64,000 nucleotides of DNA. It comes from Antedon mediterranea (lineage: Eukaryota > Echinodermata > Crinoidea > Comatulida > Antedonidae). How positions within the stretch are numbered: position 1 is the first letter of the stretch; every line of letters starts with the position of its first letter. Below are positions 36,501 to 50,200 of this stretch, one piece after another. The translations under genes were made by a program, and so were the position numbers. Location: NCBI RefSeq assembly GCF_964355755.1, contig NC_092676.1, positions 4,696,288 through 4,760,287 of the forward strand, read 5' to 3'. The notes beneath the pieces are model-generated. The model worked only from the letters and a program-made list of their open reading frames with translations, was not told the origin of the DNA and did not search any database.

Positions 36501-39500
36501 AAGTGCTTATTTTCAACAAGCTTGTGTAACACAAATAAAATCCCAAAAATTATGAAACATAGGGGAAACTATAGATCGATAATTATTGGAATGTATGATC
36601 AATAGAAATTTTTTTCCCGCACCTGGCCTTTAATGTCTAGAAAAATTCAATTCCATAAACTATACCATAGAGCTTGGATAGTTTTATTAAGGTTAACAAG
36701 GCCATATACATGGCTGCAGTCGTGTGCTAAAGTTAGTGTTTACCGACCGACTGACCAACCACCCGACCGACATAGTGAGCTGTAGAGTCACGTTGCACGC
36801 GACTATAAAAACACCAGTTCACACTGAACACAAAGTTTCTGGCTACTCAATAAATGTATAATTCAAATGGCGCTCAACTCATATGTTGCGGTTTTTAAGT
36901 AAGCTAATTTTGACTTTGGGCCTCTTTTGCTCTCACTTTTTTTTAAATGGTCATATTTAGTATAAAAAAGGTTGCATAAATCATTCAAAGTTTCATTGAA
37001 ATCCGGTCAAATTCATATAGTAGGTATATAGAGATTTAAATGGGCTTTAGTTCAGCAAAAATTCAACATACCTTTATTGAATTTGTGCTGTAATTCGTTG
37101 AAACACTTTATATTTTTATGTATGAAGTTTCATTCGTACAGTAGGTATGTAAATGAAAACTGGGATACTTGCTACAACCAAGGATGCCGAGCTCCGGATA
37201 TCAAAGGTTCTATCTCTGGCTGTGACACGATCAGTTCCATTCCCCCGTGCGCCATGGAGAATACTACAGTACTGTTGGTATTTTCGCAGCCAGACATAAG
37301 ATCAAAGTACTGTTATGATTTCCTATCTTGGCAATTCGAGCTCACTGTTGTTAGATTGCCTAATAGTGTCATAATAGTATTAAAGATCACCATTAAAAAA
37401 TTTAAATTTTGAACGTCAAAATAATAATCATTGGTATAGTGTATCATATGTCTAGGTTGTCTGTTATTTTAAACTTCCAAATAAAACAATTAACTTCAGT
37501 AAATAAAATTATCTCTTTTTTATTAATTTTTAATTACCACATTCTTTCAACTTTAAATATAGTTAAGTATAGTTTTATCATTATAAAAGTATAAATTGTG
37601 TAACATAATATTTACTACTAACAAAACTTTTTTTTTCAGAAGAAATTAACATCATTTTTAATTAATCTTTGATAATAATAAAAATAGTAATAATAATATG
37701 AGCAATTGCTTTAAATAATTGGAGATGGGCAGGCTATGTTGCAAGACTCTATGACAAGATGGAAAATCAGGAAAACGGTTTGGCAACTAAGGATAAGGAA
37801 AAGAGGCAAACCCAAAATGAGATAGAGAAATGACGAAAACAACTTACTGGTTGAGAATAACAACAAAGTATATAGAGAACTTACTGTAGGAGGAGGGATA
37901 TGTTCTGAAGTGTACTACTAAACTAACTGACATTAAACACTTCTATCACGATTCAACAATAATTTTTCAAGGGCCATAAATGGTGCTTCTATAGATACAC
38001 ACAAAATAAATGCTGCAGCATATGAAAGCACAATATTGCCAATGAAAAAGTAAACCAACAACAGATCTGTAAAATAGATCATATTGGGTAAAGAATAATA
38101 GAAAACAAACATTATTATGGGATGGAGAAGGTATGCACAGTAGTTAATTCGGGAAAGTGGTATCCAAAAGGACCAGGAGAGTAGAGAGTTTACTGGCCCA
38201 CCGTATCCTGTGACACATGCAAATGCAACCCAAGAAAGAGCCACAGCCCATGAAAACCGACTGAGAGTAATGTACACAACTGATGCTGCTTTATTTAATT
38301 GGTCACCATGAAAGTTGCCATAGAGACCATAAACAACAGCAAGAGCAATACCAGTTGCAGCCATCCATCCCATAATAACTACATATCGAGGCATACGAAC
38401 ACGACCTTTATATTTGTACAAAATGTAACCAATAGCCATACCAACTAAGTATGTGGAGATACGAGTCCATGGCCGAACATATATTTCTGGAGTACCAAAC
38501 GTTTTTCTCTCTGGATTAAGTGAAATAATACCTGTATAAATATCATATTTGATTGAAAGGCCAATTAAACTGCCGAAACATGCTACAAGAAGAGCACTCC
38601 AGAATGCCACGCCAACAAAGAAGTAGTGATACAATAGATAGATAACAAATGGACTTATGATGTAAAACTGCATATCGTTAGCCAGATACCAACTCCAGTC
38701 GACACACTCTTCCAGATTATTAGAAGGGTAGAGGTTATTGATGTATAAGAGATTTGTCCACCAGTATTTCTGACAGTATGACACCTGACTCTCCTCACCA
38801 GGGGCAGCATTTGGATCAAAAACAGATTGATAAAGAGGACCATTTGCAAAATGGGGTGCAAGAGTCGTAAAAATAAAAATTACCATCATGTAAACGGGAG
38901 TGAGTCGTAGATATCTGTGAACATAAAACATCACCCAGTTAAGCTTACCTCCATGATTCTGTAAATATTTAAGGGTTAAGTAAGTTATGAGCAAACCACT
39001 GAGAAAGAAGAAAGAATCAACAGAGAATGTAGCATTGCCCACAGCTTGAAAGGAGAACCGACCAACCACTTCAAGAATTTTTGTTAAATTACTAACCAAT
39101 GTAAGAGAAAATATATATGTATGTCCCAACATGACCCACCATAAACTAATAACTCTAATACCATTTAAGGCACCTAGACTCTGTTCTCCTTGTTTGATTT
39201 TTAGAATCTTACTACCATTTATCAACAAGGAAAAACAGAGAAGAATATCTCCAAAAAGTCCTAAACTCATTCTAATCTTCCCTGACTCGTGTCCATGTGA
39301 TGTATCGGTATTTGGTGTGGTTCCATTAGTTGTTGGCGTAGCATTGATGCTGTGTTTATCTGTATGATCTTCAGCTAGTCTTTCAAATCCATCTTGTCCA
39401 CTTTCTAGCCTTCTTTTCCAAATATCATAAATTGTTCCACTTATTATCATTAGTCCAAAGAAAGAGAGAAAAATCAAACAAATGATAGCGGCAGCTGAAT

Positions 39501-41180
39501 ATTCTGGTACCTTGTTGCACTTAACATAAGAAACAAACAAACGACTATTTGGTTTTTTAGGTCCCAAGATTTCCATCAAATCACTGTTGCTGCAGCTGTC
39601 AGGAACACATATACCAATACTGGGAAGCATTTTAATCTTTTGACCACTCAGTCCAACAAGACAATATTCGGCTTTAAAATTGTCTTTTCCATCATCAATT
39701 TTCCGTGACTGGTTCAAACATTCGTCATAAAGTCCAAACCAATACTGCACATCACCTTGAATTAGACCAGCGGGGAGTTTACCGTAGGAGTCTATCATCA
39801 TCAACGCGTAATGTTCTTCTTTCAAAAGATCCAATTGGAATGTTCCTAAGTCTTTACGACACTTACTTGAATGTTTGGGTGTCATTGTAGTTGGAATTTC
39901 CGTTGTTGTGACATTTGCTGCTTTTGTAGGAGTCTTTGTTTCTGCATCCATGACAGTTGATGTCTGCTCTGGAGTTTTAGTCGGAGTTGTCATTTTTACC
40001 GCATCATTTTCTGGTTCCAACACCTCTGAGTACGTCAACGGTTCTAGAATAAGCTCATCCACAGCTGCTTGCAATTCCTCTGCTTTTGCCTGGTATGAAT
40101 TGATGTACCTTTGTTTGGCAATAAACTTCATCGCGTCTTGCTCGTTCAAAACAAGTTGTGGTTGACCACGACAAATATAACTGATAGCCAATATTAGGAT
40201 GAATGGTATTCTTCTTGAAAGTTTACCCATAGTGCAAACTACCGTCTTTTTAATGCCCAAATTTTGCCTTCTTCTTGTAGAGCAATCTTTTGTGTACTGT
40301 GATGTTACATAAAATGATCAGCATATATTTAATGTTGGATCACATTGGACTTTGTTTAATGTACAAGATATCATTTTATCAATAATGCTTTCAGTTATGT
40401 GACACCTACAGTATACCAACCAATCAGGATTGTGTAACCTTATTATGCTATGTATTTAGTCTGTGATTTTAGGTACATAGTTTGACATTTATCAATTTTG
40501 TATTTCATAAGCAACATCCTTGGTTCAGAAGCAGGTCAATCATCCTTAAGGCTCGAAAATTAAACATTTGTTGTGCAAGATCTAACTAGCAAAATGAGCA
40601 CCAAAAATAAAGAGGGCATACCTGTATATCTTTATAACTGTATATTTAGTAGGCTTATATTCAGTAGGCCTATATATTTTTTCAGTGACCGCTGTCTCTA
40701 GTCTCGCAGGCTTCCAAGTCTCCCAATAACCATGAAAGGTTCATTCGTAACATCCTCCATCCTCCTGTGCAATTTCTGATGATTGTTTTATGGATACGGA
40801 AAAAAACATCTTATAAAAGTACTAGGCCCTCAAAAGACAAAAAAATGCAGTTTCTGCCATTTCCATGTTGGGAATGATGGTGATTTGTAGGGAGGCGCTT
40901 ACCTGAGGGCATAGTACATGGACTATACCATTTGTGGGTAGGGGTGTTCAATGAAAATTTCTACTTTTAGTTATATCTACTGTAGCTCTTCGAGGAGAAA
41001 GGGCTATTGTTGGTTTATCCAGGTAAGCTAGCACTTACAGACTACCAACACAACTGTTGCTTTGTGTATTTACTACAGATGGCAAGGCCAAATGCGACTC
41101 TACAGCATACTATGTCGGTTGGTCGGTCAGTTGTTTGGTCGGTAAAACACTAACTCAAATTTGAGCACGCGACTGCAGCC

Positions 41181-41246
<66 letters not shown>

Positions 41247-44200
41247 GTATATAACCTTGTTTATTGCACTCTTTATCCTTTGATGTATCTTGTTTGGTAA
41301 TAATGCTTTCATAAGTTTTCTCTTCAAAGTTAGAAATGTCTGCACACCAAATTGGCGCATGACTGTGCCTGCTCGACTGTCTGCGATAACCTCTTTTTTT
41401 ATATGGCCTTGTTCTATTTAAGTGTGGTTCCCAATAACAACGCAACGCAGCGACGTATCGACGCAAAGTGCCGTATTGCGTAATCACAAGTGGGAACCAA
41501 TGACGCAACAGTGCCGCAAACATCGCAGGTTTGGTTTTACGCAGGCGGGGCAAATAAAATTATTGGAAGGGCATTTTCTTACATTGTGTAGATTGCATTA
41601 CGTTGCGTCGCTAGTGGGAACCACGCTTTATTGCATCATAACTTTAAAAAAAAACAAACAACAAGCTCAAACTATACTGTATTTAAAAGTTTATTTCATG
41701 ATCATCAAATAAGTATATCAGTTTTAAAATTTCAATTAGAAATTTATTTATTTGTTAAAAATTGTTTACATGCAGTCGGAGAGTTTTATTTATAAGGGTT
41801 ACAGTAAATAATAAAAATAATGGTAGACATACTGTATATAGAGCCTATTGCAATGTTTCTAAGCGCCGCACTTATCCTACCCATAGGGATGCATGCTGAA
41901 TGCTGTTGTCGGGGTTGGGTTCTTGGCTGTAATATTCATATTCTCAATAACCATGATTTTATAAAAAGTTTTTTCCTCCCCCATTTAATTTTAATCTTCT
42001 TAAACACTTTTATCACGATTCAACAATAATTTTTCAAGTGCCATAAATGGTGCTTCTATAGATACAGACAATATGAACGCCGCAGCATATGAAAGCACAA
42101 TATTACCAATGAAAAAGTAAACCAACAACAGATCTGTAAAATAGATCATATTGGGTAAAGAGTAATAGAAAACAAACATTATTATGGGATGGAGAAGGTA
42201 TGCACAGTAGTTAATTCGGGAAAGTGGTATCCAAAAGGACCAGGAGAGTAGGGAGTTTACTGGCCCACCGTATCCTGTGACACATGCAAATGCAACCCAA
42301 GCAAGAGCCACAGCCCATGAAAATCGACTGAGAGTAATGTACGCCACCGATGCTGCTTCATTTAATGGGTCACCATGAAAGTTGCCATAGAGACCATAAA
42401 CAACAGCAAGAGCAATACCAGTTGCAGCCATCCATCCCATAATAACTACATATTGAGGCATACGAACACGATTTTTATATTTGTACAAAATGTAGCCAAT
42501 AGCCATACCAACTAAGTATGTGGAGATACGAGTCCATGGCCGAACATATATTTCCTGAGTACCAAGTGTTTTTTGATCTGGAGTCTGCGGAATAAGACCT
42601 GTATAAATGTCTAATTTAATGGAAATGCCAATTAAACTGCCAAAACAGGTTATAAGGAGAGCACTCCAGAATGCCACGCCAACAAAGAAGTAGTGATACA
42701 AAAGATAGATAACAAATGGACTTATGATGTAAAACTGCATGTCGTTAGCAAGATACCAACTCCAATCAACACATTCTTCTATAAGATTTGATGGATAAAG
42801 GTTATTGATGTACAAGAGATTTGTCCACCAGTATTTCTGACAGTATGACACCTGACTTTCCTCACCAGGGGCAGCATTTGGATCAAAAACAGATTGATAA
42901 AGAGGGCCATTTGCAAAATGAGGCGCAAGAGTCGTAAAAATAAAAATTACCATAGCATATACAGGAGTGAGTCTCAGGTACCTATGAACGAAAAACATCA
43001 GCCAGTTAAGCTTACCATTGTGTTTCTGTAAATATTTAAGGGTTAAGTAAGTTACGAGCAAGCCACTGAGAAAGAAGAAAGAATCAACAGAGAATGTAGC
43101 ATTACCAACTGCTTGGAATGTAAATCGGCTAAGTACTTCAAGAATTTTTGTTAGATTACTAAACAATGTAAGAGCAAATATATATGTATGTCCCAACATG
43201 ACCCACCATAAGCTGATAACTCTAATACCATTTAAGGCACCTAGACTTTGTTCTCCTTGCTTGGTTTGTAGAATTTTACTACCATTTATCAACAAGGAAA
43301 AACACAGGAGAATGTTCCCAAAAAGTCCTACACTTGTTTTTGTGATCTTCACTGTCTGGTGTGAATGTGACGACATTTCTTTACTTGATGCAGGAGCACC
43401 GTTAATGCTGTTCTCGCCTGTATGATCTTCAGCCAGTCTTTCAAAACCATCTTGTCCATTTTCTCTCCATCTTTTCAAGACATCATAAATTGTTCCACTT
43501 ATTATCATTAGTCCAAAGAAAGAGAGAAAAATCAAACAAATGATAGCGGCAGCTGAATATTCTGGTACCTTGTTGCACTTAACATAAGAAACGAACAAAC
43601 GACTATTTGGTTTTTTAGGTCCCAAGATTTCCATCAAATCACTGTTGCTGCAGCTGTCAGGAACACATATTCCAATACTAGGAAGCTTTGTCTTTCCACC
43701 ATAAAGTCCAGCGATGCAATATTCAGCTTTGAAATTGTCTTTTTCATCATCAATTTTCCGTGACTGGTTCAAACATTCGTCGTAAAGTCCAAACCAATAC
43801 GTAAAGTCCCCTTGAAGAAGACCAGGTGGTAGTTTACCGTAAGAGTCTATCATCATCAACGCATAATGTTCTTCTTTCAAAAGATCAATTTGAAATGTTC
43901 CTAAGTCTCTACGACACTTAGTTGAATGTTTGGTTGTCATCGTAGTTGGAATTTCCGTGACATTTTTTTTTGTAGAATTTGTCACAATTGACATCGTCGT
44001 TGAGTAGACAGTGACATATGTAACTGCTGCTGTTGTAGGCATATTAGATGAATTCTTTGTTGCTGTAATTGTATCCATATCAGTTGTTGTCAGCTCTTGA
44101 GTTTTAGTAGAAGCCATTGTTTGGAAATCATCAATTTCTGGTTCCAACACCTCCGAGTACATCAAAGGTTCTAGAATAAGCTTATCCACAGCTGCTTGCA

Positions 44201-47200
44201 ATTCCTCTGCTTTTGCCTGGTATGAATTGACGTACCTCTGTTTGGCGATAAACTTCATAGCGTCTTCCTCGTTTAAAACAAGTTGTGGTTGACCACGACA
44301 TAAAGAGCTTATAGCCAATATTAAGATGAACTGTATCATCCTTGGTAGTAGGGAATCCATAGTGGTACTGATAGTTATGCACACCTTTTGGCTTATTCTG
44401 TTACAAGACTGTAGATTAATCTTTTTGTGTAAAATATATTACATAAATCATCACAATAATGTTTAGTCATTGGTCACCTGGTGGGTCACATAGAGGGTCA
44501 CACAGTGAACTTTGCTATCAACCATGCTTCTGGTTTATGTAATGATACCATAACCAACCAATCAGAAGCAATTAATTGTACACTACATGTGTTTACTCTT
44601 GTTGGTTTTAGGTATACTTTAGTTTGCTATCAATTTTGTATTACATAAACATCTTCCTTGCTCAACAGACTATATCTCCCTTCAATTCAATTAAATTCAA
44701 TTTCATTTATTCATGGTCAAACACAGTAAAATATACTACATATGGTTTGAAATTATTTTCCAATTATTTACTTTATTTGAGATATAAAAACATAATTTGA
44801 AATCATCACTGGAAGCTAAGGTTCTCTATTAATTTGGAGAATTTGACAATCTGTGGCTCCATGGCTGTCTCTTACAACTCTCTTGAAATTGCATAAATTA
44901 CACTTTACACAGTCTAGTCTATATTTCAATTTCTTGTCAAGCACAACAACAGAAAAAAAATGCAAGTTCAAGTAATATGTAGGTTTATTTCATGATCATT
45001 GTAAAGTACAGTATAAAGAAAGATTAGTTTAAATTGACTTATAAGTAATTAAAAACTATCAAGTACTGTACACACAGTACAGTGAGTACCATAAAGATGG
45101 TAGTGCTACCATCTGGTGGTGCATGCATAATCTTGTCCGTATATGTATCGCTGTACATCCTTTGGTATTTCATGCTTTGCTGTGATATTCCGAATAATCT
45201 GTGATCAATTTTATACCAAGATATTTCCCCTTAATTCCCAAGTAATATTAAACACTCTTGCTCATTTTCAATAGAATTTTTATCCAACACCATGAATGGT
45301 GCTTCTATTTACTAAAGATAACTGTAATAACCTTTTTAAAATGTTATTTTATTTCATCTGAATAACAACCTTCTAACTGAGGTGGCCGTCCATTCAGAAA
45401 CATACCAAGATGCTCTAAAGGCCAATTTACGCAGATGAGCAGTAACGGTAATGAAAATATACAATCTTATGTTATTCCTTTTACACACAATGCAGAGTGG
45501 ATGGGTGAATTCCACTCGGGATTGATACGGATTCTACGTGGGATAAGCTACGCGGTTTTCCGCTTGCCGGTACCACACATCTGTGTAAATTGACCTTAAG
45601 TAAACCAGAGAGACAAGAGAAAAAACAACATCCCAAATGTTAAACACTTTTCTCTCTTTTCAATAGTAATTTTTCAAGTCCCATAAATGGTGCTTCTACA
45701 GTTATTGATAACACAAATGCGGCCGCATATGCAAGTACAACATTAGCAACATAAAAATATACCATCAAGGAACCAGTGTAATATATAAAGTCGGGCTGTG
45801 TGTAGTAGAATACCATCATTATAATGGGATGAAGAAGGTATGCCCCGTAGTTCATCCGGGAAAGAGGTATCCAAAAGGACCAGGAGAGTAGGGAGTTTAC
45901 TGGCCCACCGTATCCTGTGACACATGCAAAGGCAACCCAACCGAGAGCCACAGCCCATGCAAATCTTGAAAGTGTGATGTATAGAACCGATTCTGCTTCA
46001 CCTAATGGCTTATCGTGGTAGTTGCCATAGAGACCATAAACAACAGAAACACCAATTGCAGATGCGAGTATCCATCCCATGATAACCGAAAATAGATTCA
46101 TTCGTACGCGGTCTTTATATTTGTACAAGATGTAACCAATAGCCATTCCAACAAGAAATGGGGAAATACGTGCCCAAGGTCGTGCATACAATTCATCTGC
46201 AGTAAAATTTTTCTGTTGCAGATCATCAGGGATAAATTTGGTCGTGACGTTATATTTGATAGAAACACCAATTAAACTGCCGAAACATGCTATGAGAAGG
46301 GACATCCACATGACCACCCCAGCATAGAAATAATGATATAACAGATACACAACGAAAGGGCTTATTATATAGAACTGCATGTCGTTTGCAAGATACCAGC
46401 CCCATCCCAGACAGTTTGTTTGAAGGCTTGTAGGGTAGAGATTGTTAATGTACAGAAGGTTTGTCCACCAGTACTTTTGACATAAAGATACTTGGCTCTC
46501 TACACCAACTGGCTCTGGGTCAAACGCAAATGTATAAAAAGCGCCAGTCCCAAAATATGGAGTAAGAGTTGTAAACATGAAAATGACAAGCATGTAAATA
46601 GGAGTAAGTCGTAGATATCTATGAACATAAAACATCAGCCAGTTAAGCTTACCATCGTTTTTCTGTAAATATTTAAGGGTTAAGTAAGTTACAAGCAAAC
46701 CACTGAGAAAGAAGAAAGAATCAACAGAGAATGTAGCATTGACTATTGCTTGAAATGTAAATCGAGTAATTGCATCAAATGGAGTGAGAATATTAGTGAC
46801 TACATATATAGGATTTGCATATGAATGTCCCAATATGACCCACCATAAGCTAATTACTCTAATACCATTTAAAGCACCTAGGCTCTGTTCTCCTTGTTTA
46901 GTCTTTAAAATGTGACGTCCATTTACTAATAAGGAAAAACATAGAAGTAATTGTGAAAAAAAACTATTGTTTTCAGGCTCCTTCTTTCCATCTTCATTAT
47001 CTTTTGCAGCAACCTGTTTTTTCTTTTGTTCCAGAACAATGTCATAAAGAGTTGCGCAAATCACTATAATGCATATTGTTGAAAGTAACGTCAAACACGC
47101 AATGGCAGATGCCGAGTAATCATAGTCCTTGCTACATACCATGTTTGCTACGTTATGTCTCGGTAAACCGCTTAACAAGTTTGTCACTTGATTTTTGTTG

Positions 47201-50200
47201 CAGCTATCAGGTACACATATCCCAACATTCAGTGTCTGGAATATAACATTTGGTGTGGAGTTTGTTAACGTTGCAATACAATGCCTACCGTTGAAGCCGC
47301 TTCCGTTTACATCCCAAGATCTTGACTGCGCCTGACATTCATCGTATAACCCAGGCCAAGTAACCGCTCCTTGAAATAAACCAGGTGGAAGCTTACCGTA
47401 TGAATCAACCATCTTTAACGCATATAATTTTCCCGTCTGGAGGTCAGTTTGGAAGTGTCCAAAGTCCACTACACATTGCGATGGCGATGCAGACGTGGTG
47501 CTTCTTTCTGTTGTAAATACTGTATTCATTACACTTGTCGCATTGTCTTGGATGTCGCCAACGAAAACAATCTCTTTAATTGCAAATTCTTCTTCTTGTT
47601 GGATGTCCAATTCGTACCCACGTTGTTGATCAGCTGACTTTAGCATAGGCTTCAGTAAGTTGTCGTACACTAAAGGACTCATGATATCTTGAGCTCTCTT
47701 AAGGTTTGGCATGTATTTGTCCGGGGTTTTTAATTCTCCTATCCGCTGCTCATTGTTGACTGCGTGAAATTGAGCATCGCAACAAAAACTTGCAACTATT
47801 AAGAAAATTACTATATCATGCGTTTTCATCATGATTGAAAGCTTAGTTTATTTTTGTTATAACTTTGAAAAGTTTAAAAAACAGAGTATAATACTGCGCT
47901 ACAGCATCACAGTACAGACAATAGCAGACTTCCTGCCTGAGATTTACAATACCGATTTCCAAGTTGAATTTTAAAGTCCATGTTTGCACTTGTTATACCA
48001 TCATAGCTATTATTTAGATTCATTATTTGCACTACACTATACCATTATATCATAGCTGTACTTCATATATCAACAGTTGGTTTAGTGATCAAGTTTAGCC
48101 GCCTTTACTGTTTGCCCTTTTATGGGCATATTGTATGTATTATTTTGTGTAAACAATAAGCCAAGTTCCCTCTCTACGTTCAAAGGTAAAGATATTAAGT
48201 ACATTCAAGTATATTATTTTCCTTTGTGTGATTGTAAAATGTAAGCATATTTTATTTACTTGAGACTGTCTGATAACTATAGCTAACATAACTTTAAAGC
48301 CCCATTCCCTACGTTTTTTAGATCTAATTTAAGATCACAAACTATATTTAATGTAAAAATAATACTATATGGTCCTATTGCGATAACTTTTTTCGTCTTT
48401 AAACGGTTAAAAATGTGAAAAATAAGCCGATTCTAATAATTATAGCGGCCCGCTATAAATCCCAAAATGCATTGCGCGCGGATTGATATTTTTGTTTTTC
48501 ACCTGTAATTCGCCCACTTTTCGATCGATCGTGAGGCCAAAACAAATGGAAGACTCCTAACTTTTCAGCGAAAATACCGGGTTTTCCCCAATTTGTATCA
48601 ACGGAGTCTGGCAAAAATAGAAAGACAATTAATACAGCAACTATACAACGTCAGGCTAGGTATATAGCTCGCGTACGATGTTCGTACGTTACCGATGTTT
48701 ACCAGCTAGGCCTACAAAACTAAGCCTAGCTAGGCTAGGCCTAAGACCGTCCACGAGAGGTCGATCGCCGCGAGCTACTTAGGTAGTGCATTGTTTCTCA
48801 CTTTTTATCATAATTTACCATAAAACGTACATATAAGACAAGGAATGACATGGTTTAATGTTTTTAAAGTGATATATATGTATTATTTTCCAAAAAACGT
48901 CCAAAATTGCAGGGAAGGGGTCTTTAAGCTCAGTTCCCACTAGGACAGTATGCAAGGACATAAAGTGCAACGCAAGCGAGTTGACTAATCACAAGTGACT
49001 GTTTGAATAATCCATTGCTTGTGATTGGTCAAATTACGTGCATTGCATCAAATAGTTCTAAAAAAATATAGCAAAAAAATACTTTTTAAAATAAACTCTG
49101 AATGTTAAAATGTTCTTAATAGTAGGCCCATTTTCATTATCATATTATCATAAGTCTGCTAATATAGATAGAAAATTATATTATCTGTCTATACTTCACT
49201 TCATTTGCTTGTTTATTACTTGTTTGTTTAACTTAATGGAAATTACTGTACTTATTGAAAAATAAATAAAAGTGGAATGAAAAATTTGTACTGTAGATCA
49301 AACACAAACAATTTTTATTTTGTACTGTGTTTTTATATAGTCTCAGAAATAAGTTTATTTGTGATGAAATAATATCTAGGTCAATATTGAATGGTTGGGA
49401 AATGTTCACGCTTCAGTGATTTTCTATTAAGATGTAAATTGTGGATCATAAGTCATGTGAACTAGGATGTATTATTACCATAGTCACTCAGTAAGCTTCT
49501 GCTGCTGTCTGCCCCTGTTGCTTAGCCCTTGTGCTTTCTGCCTAGACTACTGATTTTTGATCAGCTGTGTTTCACTACCATTGGCTTAAAAAATGGTATC
49601 TACAAGCAAATATTGTATTTTAAATCTGCTAGCTTTAATATCTTATTGCTGTGCTCAGTTTCAAAATATTGGAAACCAAGCTGATGCAGTGAATTTTATT
49701 GCCAATCAGAAATCTGTCAACCCAAATTACCAGGTCAGTACGAAGGAACTGCAAGATGTTTTACAGAATGTTATCGTAGAACCTTTACTGTACCCAGTAG
49801 ATAACCATTGGGTATCAGAGGCTAGGGGATTCGACACACACGATGAAACAGTTTTTGGAATGACAGGTGAAGATGCTGGGACAAATGTAACGACGGAACC
49901 AATGATGGTAACAAATTCAACATTGGAACCAACAACATTAATAGTTACTGAAGTCGTACTTGAACCAACATTGTGTATCAGTGATCTAGCAACATTTGCA
50001 GCGGATATTTTAAAAAAGGAAAAGTATGCCGAGATGATGGTTGATTCCTATGGAAAACCTCCCCCTGGAATTTTACAAGGAAACATACTATGGCTCGGAC
50101 TGTACGACCAATGTTTAAGCCAATCAAGAACCAGTAATGACAATTACGATAGTTTCAATGGACAGTACTGTTTGGCCCTAGTTACTAATAATACTCAGCT

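Larger units (their letters stand above)
40440..41999. other. Spacer between genes E and D
   Basis: Holds a dispersed fragment (41085-41185), a TA microsatellite, a MITE (41409-41632) and a SINE tail piece (~41838-41890: ctattgcaatgtttctaagc). No gene seen. Confidence 0.5.
47833..49592. promoter_or_regulatory. Divergent intergenic region between genes F and G
   Basis: F (minus) and G (plus) start 1.76 kb apart head to head. The middle is filled by two TIR elements (48292-48928, 48932-49052); the remaining ~460 bp before F and ~540 bp before G are AT-rich, with no clear CCAAT pair like that of A-C. Confidence 0.45.

Noticed and set aside
37077-37412. 111-residue plus-strand ORF
   Set aside because: No recognisable family; the GC-balanced patch may be an old transposon fragment, but nothing supports a gene.
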